47,751 nt of DNA. Origin: Paludibacter sp. Its GTDB lineage: Bacteria; Bacteroidota; Bacteroidia; Bacteroidales; Paludibacteraceae. How positions within the stretch are numbered: position 1 is the first letter of the stretch; every line of letters begins with the position of its first letter. The stretch is taken from contig JAQVNN010000009.1 of NCBI GenBank assembly GCA_028703105.1, forward strand, positions 1 to 47,751, written 5' to 3'. The position numbers were made by a program, and so were the translations under genes. Under the pieces are notes generated by a model. That model was not told the DNA's origin. It saw nothing but the letters and a program-made list of their open reading frames with translations, and made no database searches. This document shows, one piece after another, positions 27,338 through 37,083 of this stretch.

Positions 27338-28453
27338 ATGACACTGAAATATCTGTTAGAAAAGGAATTCCTGCAAATCAAAAGGAATAAGTTCATGCCG
27401 AGGATGATTTTCATATTACCCTTCGTAGCACTTGCTCTATTTCCTCTGGTAGCAAATTTTGAAGTTAAAGACATCAATTTGGTAGTGGTGGATAATGACC
27501 ACAGTAGTTTTTCAGCTCGTATGGTACAAAAAATCTCCTCTTCAGGATATTTTCGTTTGAACAAGGTTTCGGCCGACTACCAAACTGCTCTTTATAACAT
27601 TGAACAAGATGATGCAGATGTTATCCTGGAAATAGCTCCGGGATTTGAGAAAAACCTGATGAATTTCCAACCGGCGGGAGTATTAATTTCAACCAATACA
27701 GTGAATGGGATGAAAGGAGGACTCAGCAGCGCTTACCTTTCAGGAATCATAAACGATTTTTCATCTGAAATCAGAGCGGAGCACCTGCAAAACAACAGCA
27801 AGTTAAAGGCCAACGCCATCGAAATTATTCCCCGTTACGATTACAATCCTCATTTAGAGTACAAATACACGATGGTTCCGGCTATCCTGATGATGATGCT
27901 TGCCATGCTGAGTGGTTTTCTGCCGGCGCTGAACATCGTTGGTGAAAAAGAAAAAGGCACCATCGAACAGTTAAATGTGACGCCTGTAAGCAAATTCACC
28001 CTGATTTTATCCAAACTGATTCCCTACTGGGTGATTGGTTTCATTGTGTTGACAATCTGCTTTTTAGTAGCCTGGATGTTTTACGGAATGATATCCGCAG
28101 GTGGTTATTTACAGATTTACCTTTTTGCTGCCGTATTTGTCCTTGCATTTTCCGGACTTGGTTTAGTCATCTCAAACTACGCGAACACGATACAACAAGC
28201 CATGTTTATGATGTTTTTCTTTGTGATTACCTTCATTTTCCTGAGCGGTCTCTATACCCCGGTAAGCAGTATGCCCGATTGGACACAGGCATTAAGCCGG
28301 ATCAGTCCCCTTCGTTATATGATCGAAGTATTGAGGTTCATTTTTCTGAAAGGAAGTAATTTTTTCGATCTGAAATGGCACTTTGCAGCCCTGTGCGGAT
28401 TCGCGGTGCTGTTTAATGGGTGGGCAGTGTTGAGTTACAGGAAAACGAAGTAA
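27338..28453 (+). CDS. ABC-2 type permease (YbhS/YbhR-like), second
   Basis: The second permease half, 371 residues from the ATG at 27338. The frame is open further upstream to 27191, but that part lies inside the previous gene and is unlike any permease. Architecture repeats the first: one N-terminal helix after YLLEKEFLQIKRNKFMPRM, a large extracytoplasmic domain, then five helices with GEKEKGTIEQLNVTPVS and IFLSGLYTPVSSMPDW. It starts 6 bases after the first permease. The two differ in sequence, so a heterodimer is likely. It is the last gene of the efflux operon. Confidence 0.92.
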   Translation: MTLKYLLEKEFLQIKRNKFMPRMIFILPFVALALFPLVANFEVKDINLVVVDNDHSSFSARMVQKISSSGYFRLNKVSADYQTALYNIEQDDADVILEIAPGFEKNLMNFQPAGVLISTNTVNGMKGGLSSAYLSGIINDFSSEIRAEHLQNNSKLKANAIEIIPRYDYNPHLEYKYTMVPAILMMMLAMLSGFLPALNIVGEKEKGTIEQLNVTPVSKFTLILSKLIPYWVIGFIVLTICFLVAWMFYGMISAGGYLQIYLFAAVFVLAFSGLGLVISNYANTIQQAMFMMFFFVITFIFLSGLYTPVSSMPDWTQALSRISPLRYMIEVLRFIFLKGSNFFDLKWHFAALCGFAVLFNGWAVLSYRKTK

Positions 28454-28481
28454 AATTCAGTAACAATTAGAAATAACTTCC

Positions 28482-28524
28482 TTTATCAGCAGTTTTCTCA
28501 TATTGAAAATAATGTTCTGATAAA
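28482..28524 (+). terminator. AT-rich hairpin after the efflux operon
   Basis: TTTATCAG (28482-28489) pairs with CTGATAAA (28517-28524), and an inner stem GTTTTC/GAAAAT strengthens it. It lies 29 bases beyond the permease stop and just before the gyrB promoter. There is no clean T-run after it, so it may be a weak terminator or only stabilise the transcript end. Confidence 0.35.
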
Positions 28525-28545
28525 ATCATTTCGTTCCCAAATCAT

Positions 28546-28576
28546 TTTGAAATCCCAACTTTTTCAGCTATATTTG
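28546..28576 (+). promoter_or_regulatory. Consensus gyrB promoter
   Basis: TTTG at 28546-28549 and TATATTTG at 28569-28576 are separated by exactly 19 bases, a full match to the Bacteroidota primary-sigma promoter. The predicted start site is near 28,583, leaving a leader of about 90 bases before gyrB. This is the clearest promoter in the window. Confidence 0.75.
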
Positions 28577-28661
28577 TCTGTTTTTTGAGCAGGCGGGTAT
28601 TCATTTTGAAGATCAATACAATGCCCATGCAAATAGCCTGTAATTAATTGAATACAAATAA

Positions 28662-30632
<1,971 letters not shown>

Positions 30633-30665
30633 TTGCGGATAATGGGTGACGGAAAATACCGGTAT

Positions 30666-30695
30666 TGTAGAGACGCGCTATAGCACGTCTCTACA
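30666..30695. repeat. Palindromic intergenic repeat after gyrB
   Basis: TGTAGAGACG (30666-30675) and CGTCTCTACA (30686-30695) form a perfect 10-bp stem around CGCTATAGCA, whose core GCTATAGC is itself palindromic. The adjoining AATACCGGTATT (30655-30666) is another perfect palindrome. There is no T-run on either strand. GTAGAGACG-type palindromes occur as dispersed extragenic repeats in several genomes, from memory, so this is more likely a REP/MITE-like element than a simple terminator. Confidence 0.6.
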
Positions 30696-30732
30696 TCTAA
30701 TATAAATCGACTGTACAAAAAAAATCAACATC

Positions 30733-31674
30733 ATGAATCTGTTCTGGAAAAAGTTTTTTGGCAGACTGATGCCTACGGATAAGTATGAAAAACAAGAGGT
30801 TGATTTTCTGACTATTAGCGAAAAACTTAAATCGTTAAAATATTCGCAGGCTCTTGCTGAATATAAACAACTGTATTTATCCTCTAAATTTGTATCAGTA
30901 GAAACAAGAAAACAACAACAAAACCGGTTAGCAGAACTAAAAAAACATCCTGATGTGGCCTTCTTTCTGAAAAACGGTGCTAAACGAAATACTCCAATCC
31001 GTGATGCCACACTCACTTTCAGTGATGACTTCTACTGGAAAAAACCTGAAGATTCGCGGTGGAACCACGGGTTCTATTTCAGCAATGAAAAACTAATCCG
31101 GAATTATTCTTTCCACAACGAAAAACAAGCCAACAACGCCGGCAACAACACTTTAGTCAATGCAGGTGTTTTGCAAATTCAAACACGCAGAGAAGCGATT
31201 AAATCGCTCGCCTGGCATCCTGTCAGAGGATTCGCCGAAAAACAATTTGCTTATACCTCAGACGTATTGCAATCGGCTAAAAACTTCAGGCAGGAAGGGG
31301 GTATTTTTAAAGCAAAAATCAGGTGTTCGGGAAATATTCACCACGCTTTTTGGCTCGCAACAGAAAAGAAAGAACCTCACATCAACATTTTTCACTATAA
31401 TGGTTCTGAGATTCAAATGGGTTTTATGAACCGACAACAAGGTGATGGCATTATCATCAAGGGCATAAATCCCGCTGCATATTACATTTATTCGATGGAG
31501 TGGACAAAAGATGAACTGACATGGTATATCAATAATCTGGCTGTTTTTCGGACAAAGAACAATATTCCCAAAGAACAAATGTTCCTGGTTTTCAACTCAT
31601 TCATCCCGGAAAAAATGACCGGTGAAGAAGGCTTGCTTGAGGTCGATTGGGTCAGGGTGTATCAATGGTTATAA
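30733..31674 (+). CDS. GH16-fold protein lacking the catalytic acids
   Basis: The 313-residue product has an N-terminal region without family match (1-90, helical and Lys-rich, no signal peptide seen) and then a GH16/laminarinase-like beta-jelly roll. Landmarks are TFSDDF (95-100), GGIFKAKIRCSGNIHHAFWL (189-208), YSMEWTKDELTWYINN (253-268) and the ending EVDWVRVYQ (303-311). The GH16 active-site motif ExDxxE is replaced by HINIFH at 216-221: both glutamates are His and the Asp is Asn. It is therefore unlikely to be a classical glycosidase, and could bind glycan. It opens a polysaccharide gene cluster, 53 bases before a Stealth gene. Confidence 0.8.
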   Translation: MNLFWKKFFGRLMPTDKYEKQEVDFLTISEKLKSLKYSQALAEYKQLYLSSKFVSVETRKQQQNRLAELKKHPDVAFFLKNGAKRNTPIRDATLTFSDDFYWKKPEDSRWNHGFYFSNEKLIRNYSFHNEKQANNAGNNTLVNAGVLQIQTRREAIKSLAWHPVRGFAEKQFAYTSDVLQSAKNFRQEGGIFKAKIRCSGNIHHAFWLATEKKEPHINIFHYNGSEIQMGFMNRQQGDGIIIKGINPAAYYIYSMEWTKDELTWYINNLAVFRTKNNIPKEQMFLVFNSFIPEKMTGEEGLLEVDWVRVYQWL

Positions 31675-31726
31675 AATACAACTACGTTGATTGAGATTCA
31701 ATCATCAAATTTTATGAAATTAAGAG

Positions 31727-32719
31727 ATGGAAATTGATTTTGTGATTACCTGGGTGGACATGGATGATCCGGTATGGAAAGAGGAGTTCTACCGTTATTC
31801 AGGTAAAATAGATAACACAAAGAATGAAGTTTCTGAAGCACGTTTCAGAGACTATGGTCTTTTGAAGTATTGGTTCAGGGGAGTCGATAAATTTGCTCCC
31901 TGGGTAAGAAAAATACATTTTGTAACCTGCGGACAAAAACCCGATTGGTTGAACTTGAATCACCCAAAACTCAACCTAGTGAATCATGAAGATTTTATTC
32001 CCAAATCATTTACTCCTGTTTTCAACTCCAACCTGATTGAAATTTACATGCACAAGATTCCCGGATTGGCCGAACATTTCGTGTATTTTAATGATGATGT
32101 CTTTATCATCAATCACATCTCGGAGAATCGTTTTTTTATGGATGGTTTACCCAATGATATAGCCGCATTCAGAACAAACTTCGGTTTATCGCAGTTTGGT
32201 AAAATGCTGAAAAACAACATTAGATTGATAAATAAACACTTCGATAAAAAAAAGGTACTTTCTCGTGATCATGATAAATGGTTTGACAAGTCATACGGAA
32301 AAAGGAGCAGATTAAACTACCTGCTGAGACCTTACAGCAAATTTGTCACGCTGCGAACACCCCACAATGCACAACCTTATCTGAAAAGGACATTTGTTGA
32401 TGTGTGGGAAAAATGTGGTGAGGAGCTGACCGAAATGTCCACTCACAGGTTCAGGAGCGATAAAGATTATACTCCTGAATTGTTCAGAACCTGGCAAATC
32501 TGCAGGTCAAATTTTACTTCTTATAACACTTACCAGGACACTAAGATGTTTCCATTAGTACTTAAGTCAAAAAAAGCCATCGAGGCTGTGCGAGAACAAC
32601 GTTATTTACTTGTTTGTCTAAATGACAATGTACATATTCATGATTACGAAAACGTGCTAAATGAGCTGAAAATCGCTTTTGACAGTATATTACCCCAAAA
32701 ATCAACTTTTGAATTATAA
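31727..32719 (+). CDS. Stealth-family sugar-phosphate transferase, first
   Basis: Stealth proteins transfer hexose-1-phosphate to a growing glycan, producing phosphodiester links in surface polysaccharides. The 330-residue protein shows CR1 IDFVITWVDMDDPVW (3-17). CR2 runs from ARFRDYGLLKYWFRGV (38-53) through APWVRKIHFVT, FNSNLIE and IPGLAEHFVYFNDDVFI, with NDD at 122-124. A CR3-like part follows (TLRTPHNAQPYLKR), then CR4 with VCLNDNVH. CR2 here has RFRDYGLLKYW where most members have a DNDELKYS-type sequence, so the donor or acceptor may differ. No signal peptide: a cytosolic enzyme. Confidence 0.9.
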   Translation: MEIDFVITWVDMDDPVWKEEFYRYSGKIDNTKNEVSEARFRDYGLLKYWFRGVDKFAPWVRKIHFVTCGQKPDWLNLNHPKLNLVNHEDFIPKSFTPVFNSNLIEIYMHKIPGLAEHFVYFNDDVFIINHISENRFFMDGLPNDIAAFRTNFGLSQFGKMLKNNIRLINKHFDKKKVLSRDHDKWFDKSYGKRSRLNYLLRPYSKFVTLRTPHNAQPYLKRTFVDVWEKCGEELTEMSTHRFRSDKDYTPELFRTWQICRSNFTSYNTYQDTKMFPLVLKSKKAIEAVREQRYLLVCLNDNVHIHDYENVLNELKIAFDSILPQKSTFEL

Positions 32720-32736
32720 CTTTTTATCTGTAGAAT

Positions 32737-33606
32737 TTGGAAAAAGACAATATCATATCCGTAATTATCCCGGCTTACAATGCATCTGCCTACTTGTCGC
32801 AATGCCTGGAGTGCTTACTTTTTCAAACTTATAAGTCATTGGAAATCATTGTTGTTGATGACGGTTCCTCTGATGACACAGCGAAAATAGCCAAACAATA
32901 TCCGGTAAGGCTTATCGAACAAAAAAATCAAGGAGTTTCAGCCGCCCGAAATGCAGGTATCAATGCTGCAACGGGCCAATATATTCACTTCATGGATGCG
33001 GACGACATTGTCAACCTGGAATTTTATGAAAAAATGCTGTATGCAGCCTTATTGTCTAATGCAGATATTGCTTGTTGTGGTTTGGTGCACGAGCGATTGC
33101 CTGCCGTCAGTTTTTCATATCAGGATAGTATCCTGGTTTCGGCAACAGAGGATAAAATGCGCCTGACCAATGTTGGCAATCAGGGATATTCAGTCAAATA
33201 TCTTTTTAAAAAATCTTTACTGAATCAGCATCAACTTAACTTCGACGAAGACTTGCAGGTTGCCGAAGATATGGTTTTTTCTTTCAAAGCCGTGTATTGG
33301 GCAAACAAAATTGTAACCGTACCCGGTGCTATTTATAACTATAAACACAGGGAAAATTCTGCCATGACTACCAAAGGCGGGTTAAATCGTATAGATAGGC
33401 GACTAAAAATACAAGAAGCCAAAAGACGCAGGGACATCTTTGCACAAGAAAATAACATCTACATAAAAGGCAGACCAACCAAACAGGATCTCGATTATAA
33501 ATTATTCGGTATCATCCCTTTTTTCAAAAAAAGAATTTTTGACACGGGAAGAATTAGGTGGTATTTGTTTGGTATTTGCGTCATGCAACGTAAGGAATCG
33601 GCTTGA
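32737..33606 (+). CDS. Family 2 glycosyltransferase with TTG start
   Basis: A GT-A fold transferase, 289 residues. It contains IISVIIPAYNASAYL (6-20), the nucleotide-binding VVDDGSSDDT (39-48), SAARNAGIN (68-76) and the DxD metal site MDADD (86-90). The only start consistent with this complete N-terminus is TTG at 32737, 17 bases after the Stealth stop; the next in-frame ATG is inside the DxD motif. The C-terminal 80 residues are Lys/Arg-rich (DRRLKIQEAKRRRD), suggesting membrane-surface association. The sugar is unknown. It ends 3 bases from the stop of the oppositely oriented Stealth gene. Confidence 0.88.
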   Translation: MEKDNIISVIIPAYNASAYLSQCLECLLFQTYKSLEIIVVDDGSSDDTAKIAKQYPVRLIEQKNQGVSAARNAGINAATGQYIHFMDADDIVNLEFYEKMLYAALLSNADIACCGLVHERLPAVSFSYQDSILVSATEDKMRLTNVGNQGYSVKYLFKKSLLNQHQLNFDEDLQVAEDMVFSFKAVYWANKIVTVPGAIYNYKHRENSAMTTKGGLNRIDRRLKIQEAKRRRDIFAQENNIYIKGRPTKQDLDYKLFGIIPFFKKRIFDTGRIRWYLFGICVMQRKESA

Positions 33607-33609
33607 CAA

Positions 33610-34557
33610 TTATTTCTCAAAAGATGATTTATCAGGATAGAGTGCATCCAAAAATGGTTTCACTCGGGCACGATCTTCATCGGTTGCCCTTTCCGTATCA
33701 TTCAAACAAAACAAATCAGGATTGAATCGTTTCAAATATCCCATAAAATCGGGATTTTGAACCCTGATGCGACATGATTCCTTTCTGTTTACCAGTTTCA
33801 GGTGTCCTTGGTTTACTGCCAACACATAATACTGAAAAAGAACACGTTGTACATCAGAAGGATCTCTGAACTGATTCTTCAACACCGGCGATAATTCATC
33901 CTTAAAAACATCCTCAACAACTGCCCTGAAATCTTCTTTTCGGCATGCATCGATGTTATGATGAGACACGCCGGGATAATAAACTCCAAATTTACGTTTT
34001 ATTAAATCCAATGCGTTTTCGATACTTTTTCGGTAGTTGTTGATACGAATTCCAAGCAGTTTTTTTAGTTTAATTTCTGTCCGCTGCATAAACTGATATT
34101 GCAGCCTGACAACAGGGAATCCATCTCCGGAAAAAAAATAGGATGGTTGTAAATCGGCATGAATAAACATATCATCGTTTGCATACAGGAAGTAATCTGA
34201 GAGCCCGGGAATACGATAAATATAATACTCAATCACAACTGAATTAAAACATGGATTTGCTTCAGGGGGTAAAACATCCTCCTGATTAACCAACTGTATT
34301 TTAGGGTGATCTACATCCAGCCAGACCGGACGTTGATAATCGGTAACAATAAATATTTTTCTAATCCACGGTAAATGTTTTTCAACAGATCGTAAAGAAT
34401 ATTTCAATTCATCATTATCCACATACCTTCCGTTTAAGTTAATACCAGATGCTGATTTACTTTTACTTAATGCTACCTGTTTTTTGTTTTTCCATACAGG
34501 ATCATTTCCATCAACCCATAGATATACAAGGTCTATTTCTGGGAAACTATTATTCAT
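33610..34557 (-). CDS. Stealth-family sugar-phosphate transferase, second
   Basis: The second Stealth enzyme of the locus, 315 residues, closer to the consensus than the first. CR1 is IDLVYLWVDGNDPVW (8-22). CR2 begins GRYVDNDELKYSLRSVEK (43-60), runs through LPWIRKIFIVTDYQRPVWL, and includes FNSVVIE and IPGLSDYFLYANDDMFI, with NDD at 127-129. CR3 is GVSHHNIDACRKEDF, and CR4 CLNDTERATDEDR is near the end. The two Stealth copies are clearly different in sequence, so they probably act on different sugars or acceptors. The gene overlaps the end of the upstream wzy-like gene by 8 bases, so translation is coupled. Confidence 0.92.
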   Translation of the reverse strand: MNNSFPEIDLVYLWVDGNDPVWKNKKQVALSKSKSASGINLNGRYVDNDELKYSLRSVEKHLPWIRKIFIVTDYQRPVWLDVDHPKIQLVNQEDVLPPEANPCFNSVVIEYYIYRIPGLSDYFLYANDDMFIHADLQPSYFFSGDGFPVVRLQYQFMQRTEIKLKKLLGIRINNYRKSIENALDLIKRKFGVYYPGVSHHNIDACRKEDFRAVVEDVFKDELSPVLKNQFRDPSDVQRVLFQYYVLAVNQGHLKLVNRKESCRIRVQNPDFMGYLKRFNPDLFCLNDTERATDEDRARVKPFLDALYPDKSSFEK

Positions 34558-36046
34558 ACAACTGATTCAATCGATTTTTATTTAACATACGGGACAAATC
34601 AATACAAGTTCTATCCTTTTTACTTTCACTTATTGCTACGAAAAAAACCAGAAATACAGTAAATCTGGTAATCCCCTCCTGGGTATACAAAGGCTCCTCT
34701 ATCATCATAAACAAAATAAAAACAGCCATAAGCATCTGCAACAGATAAGAACGTTCTTTAATGGAATAGAGGATAATGATGTACAACAATAATACAAGAG
34801 CAATAAAACCCCAAATGCCATATTGAACCATATTACCCAAAAACTGGTTGTGTGTATATACTATTTTCCTCTCAACAGGAGGTATAGTATCCTTCATCTT
34901 TTCTTCCTGATATTTAAGAGCAACGTGTTGTTGCTGCGTTCCTGCCCCCCACCAGAAATGATCCTCAATGTAATGAATTGCCAGGGTTGAATATGTACTC
35001 CTGGCTTTATCACCAATGAATCCCTGAACAGTATCCTGCATAAACAGAAGTGCCCCACCACCAACAATTATATATACAATGATGGCAACTTTAAACATTT
35101 TCAGTCTTATTTTTGCATAATACAATCCGGTTGCCGCCAGAATGAAAACACATCCCACAAAACCAATCCGGCTCTCCATCAACGCTTCAACAAAAAGACA
35201 AAGTACAACATATAAAGTTAATTCAAATTTTGAAACAATACCCTGTTTATCTTTTTTATGGTATAAATAAAACCCGGTTATAAGTCCGAAAAACAAAACC
35301 AAAGAGATATAACTCGGGTGAGAATAGTATGCCCAGGAATTAACAAAAAAGTAAACCGGAAAAGTAATCCCGTTTACTAAGCGAATTTGGGGTTCCCAAT
35401 CTGCCATCCAAATAACAATATTCTTTTTTTGGGTAATCCAACACATAAAATCTACATCCAGATGAAGGAAGTTATACCACCAATATAATACGCAAACCAT
35501 TAAATAGATTGTCATTATCCTGAAAAAAACACGTGCAATGCGAATCAGGGTATCATGAGATAAATTGAAAAAACAAAAAGAAATCGGAACAACTAAAAAA
35601 GTATAGGTTAATTCCGGGAAATGAAATCCTTTTGGGGTAGAGATCGTTCCAAAAAATAACAACAAAAAATATCCAAACAAAAAATAATACAACTTATTTA
35701 GTTTATATAACTTTTTATTCAAAACAAGGTGTACTAATGACATAAGGACGAAGAAGCCGGTAGCATAAATACCGACCTTCCTGTGAAATATTGTTGCGAT
35801 CAGAAGAAAAACTAGAGGAATTATAACCAGCGTATTATTCTTGACAATATCCGAAAAAGGTAAATGAAACTTTTTAATTTCTGATGTGAGCAGGAGTAAA
35901 ACTCCCAAAATAAATAATCCCAATGAAAAGAAACGGATATAAATCTCGTTCTCGCTCTTGACAAGGTCAACTAAATGAAACAAGTAAATAACAACAAAAA
36001 ACAATATTCCTCCTAATAAAACAAGGGATGAGAATCGATTTTGCAT
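34550..36046 (-). CDS. O-antigen ligase / Wzy-like polysaccharide polymerase
   Basis: A 498-residue integral membrane protein with about 12 predicted helices. The periplasmic loop near the C-terminus has GAGTQQQHVAL (367-377) and THNQFLGNMVQYGIWGFI (398-415), the HNxFL...GxxG pattern of the O-antigen ligase/Wzy_C family. ESRIG (291-295) is the usual arginine-bearing helix start. The ATG at 36046 is preferred: an upstream TTG at 36067 would lie within the predicted -7 box. Such proteins polymerise repeat units or attach a glycan to lipid A or protein; sequence alone does not decide which. It shares a transcript with the second Stealth gene. Confidence 0.87.
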   Translation of the reverse strand: MQNRFSSLVLLGGILFFVVIYLFHLVDLVKSENEIYIRFFSLGLFILGVLLLLTSEIKKFHLPFSDIVKNNTLVIIPLVFLLIATIFHRKVGIYATGFFVLMSLVHLVLNKKLYKLNKLYYFLFGYFLLLFFGTISTPKGFHFPELTYTFLVVPISFCFFNLSHDTLIRIARVFFRIMTIYLMVCVLYWWYNFLHLDVDFMCWITQKKNIVIWMADWEPQIRLVNGITFPVYFFVNSWAYYSHPSYISLVLFFGLITGFYLYHKKDKQGIVSKFELTLYVVLCLFVEALMESRIGFVGCVFILAATGLYYAKIRLKMFKVAIIVYIIVGGGALLFMQDTVQGFIGDKARSTYSTLAIHYIEDHFWWGAGTQQQHVALKYQEEKMKDTIPPVERKIVYTHNQFLGNMVQYGIWGFIALVLLLYIIILYSIKERSYLLQMLMAVFILFMMIEEPLYTQEGITRFTVFLVFFVAISESKKDRTCIDLSRMLNKNRLNQLYE

Positions 36047-36064
36047 AGAATAATATTTAAGATG

Positions 36065-36072
36065 CAAAGATA
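36065..36072 (-). promoter_or_regulatory. -7 box for the wzy-like / Stealth pair
   Basis: TATCTTTG on the minus strand is an exact TAnnTTTG match, giving a start near 36,058 and a leader of only about 12 bases before the ATG at 36046. No -33 TTTG is visible at the proper distance. It also argues against the TTG start at 36067. Confidence 0.45.
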
Positions 36073-36172
36073 CAATTTTTAATGATTTTCATAGTTATAT
36101 ACCTAACTTTTGTTTAACTTTGTTCATTGAAAAATAAAACATTATTCATTCTAAAAGAAAGACTGAACGTAA

Positions 36173-36180
36173 TATCTTTG
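36173..36180 (+). promoter_or_regulatory. -7 box for the GT2 / wzi-like pair
   Basis: TATCTTTG matches TAnnTTTG exactly and lies 45 bases before the GT2 start codon. A second match, TAACTTTG, is at 36115-36122. Neither has a clear -33 element. The divergent promoters between the two halves of the polysaccharide locus occupy the whole 179-base gap. Confidence 0.45.
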
Positions 36181-36225
36181 ATTCTGGTAATTGAACTGCC
36201 GGATAATAGAAAAAAGACTTAAAAC

Positions 36226-37050
36226 ATGGAGTATAAAGCCTCGATTATAATTTCTGTGTATGATAAAACAAAATCACTTAAGGTAGTATTGGATTCATTA
36301 AAACTTCAAACTGAGAAAGATTTTGAAATTATTATATCTGAAGACGGTTGTCATGATCGCATGAAAGAATTCATAAGAAATTATAAATTTGAGCATGATT
36401 ACCTGCATTTAACTCAGGAAGATATCGGGTGGAGAAAAAATAAAGCATTAAATAACGCTATTCGTCATGCCAGATCCAATTGGTTGATTTTTATTGACGG
36501 TGATTGCGTCTTACACCGTCGTTTTGTGGAGATGCACCTGCGATATGCGAGTGATAACACCATTTTGTCAGGAAGAAGGGTGAAATTAGATAAACCAACT
36601 TCAACCTGTTTGAAAAAAAATTCACCCGGATACATTAAAAAACTTCAATGTATTCTTAATAAAAAACTTTTTTGGGGGAAAGGGAAAATAGAATATATTG
36701 AAGAAGGATATTTTATTTCTCCAACCGGAATGCTTGGTTTTATTCCCAAATTAAGAAAGATAAAATATATCATCGGATGTAACATGTCTTTCTCAAAACA
36801 GGCAATTTATGTCATCAATGGTTTTGATGAAAGCTATACTCTTCCGGGTGTTGGGGAAGATATCGACTTGTACTGGAGATTTAAAGCTACCGGGTTTCAG
36901 TTTAAATCTCTTAGAAGTCTTGCCATACAATATCATCTGTGGCACAAAGAAAATTATACCAATGCACATAAGAACAAAGATAAAATGAGATTAAAACAAG
37001 AAGAAAACAAGTACTTTTGTGACAATGGATTAATAAAAACTTCAAGATAA
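36226..37050 (+). CDS. Family 2 glycosyltransferase, galactosyltransferase-C type
   Basis: A GT-A transferase of 274 residues. It has ASIIISVYDKTKSL (5-18), the DxD metal site FIDGDC (89-94), and a C-terminal acceptor part with IGCNMSFSKQAIYVINGFDE, followed by VGEDIDLYWRF. The latter is the GEDxD motif of the glyco_tranf_7C domain, seen in chondroitin-synthase-like and galactosyl transferases. A long insertion at 120-175 is basic and aromatic. It leads a two-gene unit with the Wzi-like gene, 33 bases downstream. The sugar is unknown. Confidence 0.88.
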   Translation: MEYKASIIISVYDKTKSLKVVLDSLKLQTEKDFEIIISEDGCHDRMKEFIRNYKFEHDYLHLTQEDIGWRKNKALNNAIRHARSNWLIFIDGDCVLHRRFVEMHLRYASDNTILSGRRVKLDKPTSTCLKKNSPGYIKKLQCILNKKLFWGKGKIEYIEEGYFISPTGMLGFIPKLRKIKYIIGCNMSFSKQAIYVINGFDESYTLPGVGEDIDLYWRFKATGFQFKSLRSLAIQYHLWHKENYTNAHKNKDKMRLKQEENKYFCDNGLIKTSR

Positions 37051-37083
37051 TTTTCACTGGTACAATCAGAAAGACACCACCTT

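Noticed and set aside
31689-31703. GATTGA-GAT-TCAATC hairpin between the GH16-like and Stealth genes
   Set aside because: Six-base AT-rich stem between two genes of one unit; too weak to call a terminator.
36046-36067. Longer wzy-like start at TTG 36067
   Set aside because: It falls inside an exact -7 box, so the codon would be upstream of the predicted transcript start.
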